Origin: Gammaproteobacteria bacterium
Lineage (GTDB): Bacteria; Pseudomonadota; Gammaproteobacteria; Pseudomonadales; Halieaceae
Assembly: GCA_030427485.1 (NCBI GenBank)
Contig: JAUICG010000021.1
Coordinates: forward strand, 1 to 64,000
Length of the DNA: 64,000 nt
Direction of reading: 5' to 3'
Below the pieces are notes generated by a model, which made no database searches, had not been told where the DNA came from, and was given only the letters and a program-made list of their open reading frames with translations. The translations under genes were made by a program, and so were the position numbers. Below, one piece after another: positions 59,430-64,000 of the stretch. Numbering within the stretch: position 1 is the first letter of the stretch; the number at the start of each line of letters is the position of its first letter.

Positions 59430-59491
59430 GACCCTGCATGATCAGTGTATCCAGCTGATACGGCCTAACCCGCGTTCACATCGGGAAAGCC

Positions 59492-60310
59492 CTAAGCATC
59501 CTCAGCCGCAGCTTTTTCCAGAGCACCTTTGACCAGCATCAGGTCGGCAATGGAATCGACATCGATCGCGGCATTCGCGTAGGGCAGGATCACCGCGCGC
59601 ATGCGCAGTCCCAGGCGTTTGCTCAGCTTGGTCAGCGCCTCTTCCAGAGAGAGCAGGCCAAGGCGATAGCGTATCACCGCCCACCAGCCAAGCAGCCCGA
59701 TCACAACCAGGGGTTTTTTGCGTTCCTGCTCGATCTTGCGCCAGAATTTCGCGGCGCGACGGCCCTCGGGCGTGATGAACGCAAACAGGTTACACCCGCA
59801 AAAATCCCCGTCACTGAAGCGCAGCACGGTTTTGCGGATGCCGGGATAGGCCTCGGCGACCAGCGCATAGGGCGCCAGCCCGACGGTGACGTCGACGTCG
59901 TCCGCCAGGCTCTGGCGACCGAAGGCATCGACAATTTCCGAGGTCAGCAACGGGTGATCCGCCGTGGTCAGCAATACCGCCTCGTCGGGCGACAGCGACT
60001 GCATCGCCTGGTAGGCGCTGGTACTCGGGCTGACACCGGGCTCGCTCCAGCTGACCTCGCCGTCATCGATCCACTGTTGCAGCGGTGCATCCGTTGCCAC
60101 TTCACTCGCCTCGGGCCCGGCCAGGCAGATCTTGCTCACAACCTTGGACAGGCGCAGGGAGTTGAGCACCCGGCGCACCATCGGCGTGCCGTCCAGGTCA
60201 ATCATGGCCTTGCTGCCCGCCTTGGTATGATTGATCAGCGAATCCGCCTTGGTGCGATCACCCGCCAGTACTATGGCCGTTATCTGGTGCGTTTCGGGAT
60301 CCAGGTGCAT
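59492..60310 (-). CDS. Nucleotidyltransferase family protein (MobA-like NTP transferase)
   Basis: A 272-residue protein of the NTP-transferase fold. N-terminal TAIVLAGDR takes the place of the LAGGxGxR loop, and MVRRVLNSLRLSK and LLTTADHPLLTSE (nucleotide or metal Asp in TTADHP) are family motifs. It probably makes a nucleotide-activated headgroup (CDP- or NDP-compound). Its ATG is 2 bp after the stop of the GNAT gene, so the two form an operon. In that setting it may activate a polar group for transfer to ceramide, which is inference from context. MobA molybdenum-cofactor activity is unlikely because the GGxSxRMG signature is absent. Confidence 0.78.
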   Translation of the reverse strand: MHLDPETHQITAIVLAGDRTKADSLINHTKAGSKAMIDLDGTPMVRRVLNSLRLSKVVSKICLAGPEASEVATDAPLQQWIDDGEVSWSEPGVSPSTSAYQAMQSLSPDEAVLLTTADHPLLTSEIVDAFGRQSLADDVDVTVGLAPYALVAEAYPGIRKTVLRFSDGDFCGCNLFAFITPEGRRAAKFWRKIEQERKKPLVVIGLLGWWAVIRYRLGLLSLEEALTKLSKRLGLRMRAVILPYANAAIDVDSIADLMLVKGALEKAAAEDA

Positions 60311-60312
60311 TA

Positions 60313-61461
60313 CTATAGTTCTTTCTGGTAGATGCGGTAGCGTTTATACGCCACGCCGCCTATGGTTTCAATGATATTGCGCATGCCGTCGTTGTCCTCC
60401 AGTATCCAGCCCATCTCCACGTCCCGCACGCCCCGCGCATGCAGTGCCTTGCGCACAGCGTCAATTACCATGAAGGCCAGGGTGGGGCCCAGCCGTGAAT
60501 GCTGAAAACCCTGCCTGACCCCCATCAACGGCACACGCGCCGTTTTCGGGTGGCGCACCTTCAGCCGCCACAGGAGCTTCGCCCAGCCGAACGGTAACAG
60601 GCGGCCATTGAGATCGCGCGCTGCCTCGTTGAGGTTGGGCAACGCCACGATGAAGGCGACCGGCTCGCCGTCGTACTCCGCGATCTGGATATACTCATCG
60701 GGCATCAGTTTGCTCAGCGTGGACACGGTCTCGGCCCAGTCGGCCCGCGCCAGCGGCACGAAACCCCAGTTGTTCTGCCAGGCGTCGTTGAAGATCTCCA
60801 GCATGATGTCGGCGTCCTCCAGCAGTTTCTGGCGCCGCAGGGGGCGCACCACCACGCGCTCCGAGACCCGCTGCGCCAGCCGCGCCATCACCCGCGGCGC
60901 CTCGAAGTCCGGGCGCACATGGTAGGCCAGCAGGTCTTTTGCGCCGGTGTAGCCCTGTGCTTCAACGGACGGGCCATACCAGGGACGAGCGTGTCCCATG
61001 AGGACATAGGGCGGTGTGGAAAAGCCGTCGACCAGCAGGCCGACCTCCTCGTTTATATGCAAATTGAATGGCCCGCGCACCTGCTTCATACCCTCACCGC
61101 GCAACCAGTCTTCCGCCGCGCCAAAAAGCGCCGCGAAAACGGCGGGATCGTCTTCCGCTTCCAGCATGCCGAAATAGCCGGCATCGTCGCCGTGCTGCTG
61201 CAGGTGCATCGCATCGATCTGGGCGGTGATGCGCCCCACCGGCGCACCGTTCCTGTAGGCCACCCACGCGCGCAACCGGGCGTGTTCGAAAAAATGGTTC
61301 TTCGCGGACATTTGCTCGCGCTTCATGAAGCCGAGCGGGGCTATCCAGGCCGGGTCTGCGGCGTAAATACGGTGCGGCAGCGCGAGGAACTGCCGCATGC
61401 GGACAGCTTCGGTGACGACCTCTACCGAAACTGGCGCGTTGTTATTGGTATCAGCTGTCAT
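60313..61461 (-). CDS. GNAT-fold acyltransferase, resembling bacterial ceramide synthase (CC_1154/bCerS type)
   Basis: A 382-residue protein whose N-half reads LPHRIYAADPAWIAPL, NHFFEHARLRAWVAYRNG, VGRITAQID, GYFGMLEAEDDP, RGPFNLHINEEVGLLVDGF, with a GNAT domain at the C-terminus (SRLGPTLAFMVIDAVRKAL, EMGWILEDNDGMRNIIE). This plan matches what I recall of the Caulobacter acyltransferase needed to N-acylate the sphingoid base. The open frame extends about 100 codons upstream, but ATG 61461 fits the family N-terminus. It precedes the MobA-like gene. The assignment relies on memory of family features and on the nearby spt, so confidence in the exact reaction is moderate. Confidence 0.75.
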   Translation of the reverse strand: MTADTNNNAPVSVEVVTEAVRMRQFLALPHRIYAADPAWIAPLGFMKREQMSAKNHFFEHARLRAWVAYRNGAPVGRITAQIDAMHLQQHGDDAGYFGMLEAEDDPAVFAALFGAAEDWLRGEGMKQVRGPFNLHINEEVGLLVDGFSTPPYVLMGHARPWYGPSVEAQGYTGAKDLLAYHVRPDFEAPRVMARLAQRVSERVVVRPLRRQKLLEDADIMLEIFNDAWQNNWGFVPLARADWAETVSTLSKLMPDEYIQIAEYDGEPVAFIVALPNLNEAARDLNGRLLPFGWAKLLWRLKVRHPKTARVPLMGVRQGFQHSRLGPTLAFMVIDAVRKALHARGVRDVEMGWILEDNDGMRNIIETIGGVAYKRYRIYQKEL

Positions 61462-61745
61462 GCCTGTGCGCTGTATCCGCGTAAAGGACGGCAAGTATAC
61501 CGTTGAATTAACGCCCTGAAAAATCTGTGCCGGGCACACATTGTCAGCCGGGGCCAATGGTGGCTCAATGTCATCGGTGTATACTACCCGCTTGCTCGCT
61601 TCGACCAACGACGCCGTTTTGCGCACCTCCGGAGTTTTCGGAGCGTGAATCTGCGTCATGTTCGAAACTGCCCCGCACAGTTTCTCGCCGGTAGACCGAT
61701 GTACAGCGTCGCTCGTGGATGCCCGGCAAATCAGGGACAGAAGGA

Positions 61746-62999
61746 ATGAACGACAAATCATCCGCAGGGGCACCCGCCGCCAGAATCGCGGTCTTGCTGC
61801 CCTCCCTGGAGGGGGGTGGCGCGGAGCGCTCGATGCTGAACCTGGTTAGAGGGTTTATGGCCGAGGGCCGCGCGGTGGATCTGGTAGTCTGCCAGGCAAA
61901 AGGGGCTTATCTCGCGGAAATACCGGTCGGAGCCAATCTCATCGAACTGGAGGCCGTCAGCGGCTTGCGGGCACGCTGGAGCGCACTGCCGGGGAATCTC
62001 CGGCACGTTTTCGCTCTCCTGCGCCCGGTCCTGCTGGCGAAGAAAGTGGCCCCGGAGATCGCCCGGATTCCATCACTGCGGCAGTACCTGATAGACCGCA
62101 AGCCCGATGTGATATTGTCGGCCATTACGTACGCCAACCTCGTCGGCATATGGGCGAAACAGCGGGTCGACCCCAGGATTCCGATTGTGATCAGCGAGCG
62201 CATTGCGCTGGCCACCTACTGCGCGGACCCTTCCAACTTCCGCAAATGGAAATGGCGCTACCTGCCCGACCTGGTAAACCGTGTATACCGTGGCGCCGAC
62301 GCCGTGGTCGCAGTATCGCGCGCAGCCGCCGATGAACTGGTCGCCCGAATTGGCGTGGACGCAGAGGCAGTGACGACCATCCACAACCCGGTTGTCGACG
62401 ACGTGCTGCACTGGAGCGCTGAACAGCCCTTGAAGCATCCCTGGTTTGTACCCGGCAGCGCGCCCGTCATCCTGGCGGCGGGCAGGATGACGGAGCAGAA
62501 AGATTTCCCAACCTTGCTACGCGCGTTCGCCCTCGTACGCGCACAACGACCTGCGCGCCTGGTTATTCTCGGCGAGGGGCGGCTGCAACCGGACTTGCTG
62601 CGCCTGGCGGATGATCTGGGCATCGGCGAAGACGTGGATATGCCCGGGTTCGTGGAAAATCCGTTCCAGTTCATGTCCCGCGCGTCGCTGCTCGTACTGT
62701 CTTCCCTGTACGAGGGTCTGCCGGGCGTTCTCATCCAGGCGCTGGCCTGCGGCTGCGCGGTGGTCAGCACCGATTGTCCGGGCGGCTCGAGAGAAATTCT
62801 CGCGGACGGCAGATACGGCGAGCTGGTGGAAGTCGGCAACGCGTCAGCCCTGGCCAGCGCTATCCAGGCGGCGCTGGACAAGCCGATGGACAAGACGATG
62901 TTGCGGGCCCGCGCGCGGGACTTTTCGGTTGAACGCGCGGTGGGCCGCTATCTTGAATTGCTCGATTCCGTCGTCGCACGAGCAGCAGCGCCGGACTGA
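61746..62999 (+). CDS. GT4-family glycosyltransferase
   Basis: A 417-residue GT-B glycosyltransferase. The N-domain has VLLPSLEGGGAERSMLNLV and the donor domain VILAAGRMTEQKDFPTLLRAF. The EX7E-like motif YEGLPGVLIQALACG has Gln at the second Glu. Start ATG 61746 is preferred (AGGGACAG upstream); ATG 61719 is in frame nine codons earlier. It is divergent from the GNAT gene across 284 bp of non-coding DNA. It could add a sugar to ceramide. No signal peptide is present; a cytoplasmic-face membrane role is expected. Confidence 0.87.
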   Translation: MNDKSSAGAPAARIAVLLPSLEGGGAERSMLNLVRGFMAEGRAVDLVVCQAKGAYLAEIPVGANLIELEAVSGLRARWSALPGNLRHVFALLRPVLLAKKVAPEIARIPSLRQYLIDRKPDVILSAITYANLVGIWAKQRVDPRIPIVISERIALATYCADPSNFRKWKWRYLPDLVNRVYRGADAVVAVSRAAADELVARIGVDAEAVTTIHNPVVDDVLHWSAEQPLKHPWFVPGSAPVILAAGRMTEQKDFPTLLRAFALVRAQRPARLVILGEGRLQPDLLRLADDLGIGEDVDMPGFVENPFQFMSRASLLVLSSLYEGLPGVLIQALACGCAVVSTDCPGGSREILADGRYGELVEVGNASALASAIQAALDKPMDKTMLRARARDFSVERAVGRYLELLDSVVARAAAPD

Positions 63000-63615
63000 A
63001 GGACGGCTGTACGCTGATGTTTCGGGCCCGATGGTAAGCGCGGTAAGTCAGACGCCGTATACGGGCGGCTTCCGGACCGATAAACATGGCTTATACGCAC
63101 CATTGAGGGGGTGGATAACGTTGGCAAAAATTGCCTTCTTGACAAATCCCGGAATCAGCTACCGGGTAAACACCGCACTCGGACACAGATGAAAGAATAA
63201 AATTTTATTTATATTTATCAGTTATTTATGGGCTTCATTGAAAGTAAACAAGTCGCTCCTGCTCGCGGGCGCATGCATCGGCGTAGCACAGCAGGAGAGC
63301 GATGGGAGTGTTTTAGGCCGCGTAACGCATGCCCTTTCTTTGGCATAGTTCACGCCTGCCCTTGGTATTATTTCCTATAAGCCACAAAGCCCAAAATGCT
63401 AGGATTACGCCTCATCAGATAACCCTGTTTCCAGGATCTGAACAAAGGGCTTCCCCATGTACAAGTACTTGTGCAGATGACTTACAAGCGGCCCACAGAC
63501 TCACAGGGGATTTATAGAAATGCGTGTCATGCCTCTGCTCTGAAGAGGTGAGCAACACCTGTGCTCTGGAAACTGGTACACCGGCGGAGAGATCGTCGAA
63601 AACGAGGAATCTACA
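63000..63615. other. 616-bp gap with AT-rich segment and a hairpin, no confident gene
   Basis: An AT-rich tract near 63185-63230 contrasts with the GC-rich surroundings. It is followed by an imperfect hairpin: TCGCTCCTGCT at 63253-63263 and AGCAGGAGAGCGA from 63290, then TTTT. This could be a terminator or a promoter region for the ligase gene. A 53-codon frame at 63031-63192 has no ribosome site or recognisable similarity and is not called. Confidence 0.4.
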
Positions 63616-64000
63616 TTGCCAAATTCTAACGTAAATACCACGCCGACCCATCACGGACTAGCCTTTCGGCCCGCCGACTTTGCCACGCTGACCGAAGCGC
63701 TCGATTATGCAGCCCTGGGCGAGACCGGCTCCAACTTCTACACCGGCCGCGGCGCGATCTACGCCAGCATTTCGTACGCGGAATTGCGAACGGAAGCACT
63801 TAAGCTTGCTCGCAAATTGCTGGCGCTCGGCCTTGAGAAGGGCGACCGCGTTGCGCTCGTCGCCGAAACCAATCCGGACTTCATTCGTTTTTTCTATGCC
63901 TGCCAGTACGCGGGCCTGATACCCGTTGCCCTGCCCGCGTCGGTCAAGGTCGGCGCGCACTGCGCGTACGTCGCCCAGTTGCACCTGCTGCTCGAAGCCA
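63616..64000 (+). CDS. AMP-dependent acyl-CoA/acyl-ACP synthetase, 5' part (cut by window edge)
   Basis: The first 128 codons of an adenylate-forming enzyme; no stop occurs before 64000. The TTG start at 63616 has GAGGA 8 nt upstream. The N-domain reads FRPADFATLTEALDYAALG, YASISYAELRTEALKLARKLLALGL, EKGDRVALVAETNPDFIRFFYACQ, YAGLIPVALP, typical of fatty-acyl-AMP ligases that load chains onto ACP or CoA. In the Caulobacter ceramide locus an acyl-ACP synthetase of this class charges the dedicated ACP. The same role is inferred here from the GNAT, GT and ACP genes. The P-loop lies beyond the window. Confidence 0.82.
   Translation, partial: MPNSNVNTTPTHHGLAFRPADFATLTEALDYAALGETGSNFYTGRGAIYASISYAELRTEALKLARKLLALGLEKGDRVALVAETNPDFIRFFYACQYAGLIPVALPASVKVGAHCAYVAQLHLLLEA

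Noticed and set aside
59492..60310. MobA (molybdenum cofactor guanylyltransferase) serving the Ior enzyme
   Set aside because: The MobA signature loop is replaced by LAGDR and the gene is coupled to the GNAT acyltransferase, about 20 kb from the Ior genes.
61462..61773. Upstream extension of the GNAT protein by about 100 residues
   Set aside because: The extra sequence is low-complexity reading through the divergent intergenic region; the family N-terminus begins near ATG 61461.
63031..63192. Small 53-codon open frame after the glycosyltransferase
   Set aside because: No Shine-Dalgarno, no similarity recognised and no conservation evidence; left in the gap description.

Overview
The window looks like a GC-rich chromosome segment of an aerobic, probably marine gammaproteobacterium. 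The evidence is three TonB-dependent receptors, an AceE-type homodimeric pyruvate dehydrogenase E1, LptF/LptG, many Rieske, extradiol and SDR enzymes, sulfatase and sulfotransferases, and ATGA-type overlaps. A Halieaceae or Spongiibacteraceae-like lineage would fit, but that placement is an inference and no rRNA or other taxonomic marker is present. I found no tRNA, rRNA, CRISPR array, insertion sequence or phage gene.

Layout. (1) 75-3853: two overlapping sulfotransferases on the minus strand, then a 2OG-Fe(II) oxygenase and an FAD oxidoreductase on the plus strand. (2) 4010-12284: a nine-gene plus-strand catabolic operon with HsaA-, HsaD- and HsaC-like ring-cleavage enzymes, a KshA-like Rieske oxygenase, two SDRs, an acetoacetate-decarboxylase-family protein, an amidohydrolase and a VOC protein. 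It is followed by a convergent LysR gene, a TonB receptor and a third SDR. (3) 16731-22649, minus strand: a DUF3604 lipoprotein, an arylsulfatase, an ELM1-family protein and a third sulfotransferase. (4) 22975-31767: lptF-lptG, an MsbA-like ABC exporter, a second ELM1 gene, an acyl carrier protein, a serine-palmitoyltransferase-type enzyme, murA and a metallophosphoesterase. (5) 31752-58897: a large aromatic-catabolism block with extradiol enzymes, vanillate-demethylase-type Rieske oxygenases, two FAD hydroxylases each paired with a divergent LysR gene, Ior-type molybdenum hydroxylase, GSTs (one LigF-like), an FAH hydrolase, amidohydrolases, an aromatic-acid MFS transporter, an orphan AceE and two TonB receptors. 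(6) 59492-64000: a MobA-like nucleotidyltransferase, a GNAT protein resembling bacterial ceramide synthase, a GT4 glycosyltransferase and the start of an acyl-AMP/ACP ligase.

How it fits together. Regions 4 and 6 contain most parts of a bacterial sphingolipid (ceramide) pathway: acyl activation, dedicated ACP, serine palmitoyltransferase, N-acyltransferase, nucleotide activation and glycosyl transfer. They also hold candidate flippase and transport genes. About 27 kb of aromatic catabolism separates the two halves. Three sulfotransferases and two ELM1/GT-B-like proteins lie close by, which raises the possibility of a sulfated glycosphingolipid. Regions 2 and 5 look built to import (TonB, MFS), demethylate or hydroxylate (Rieske, FAD), cleave (VOC extradiol) and hydrolyse aromatic compounds such as steroid- or lignin-derived rings.

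The intergenic DNA holds three long hairpins of nearly identical geometry. Two of them share a 23-nt loop but have unrelated arms. There is also an imperfect inverted repeat of about 200 bp in front of lptF.
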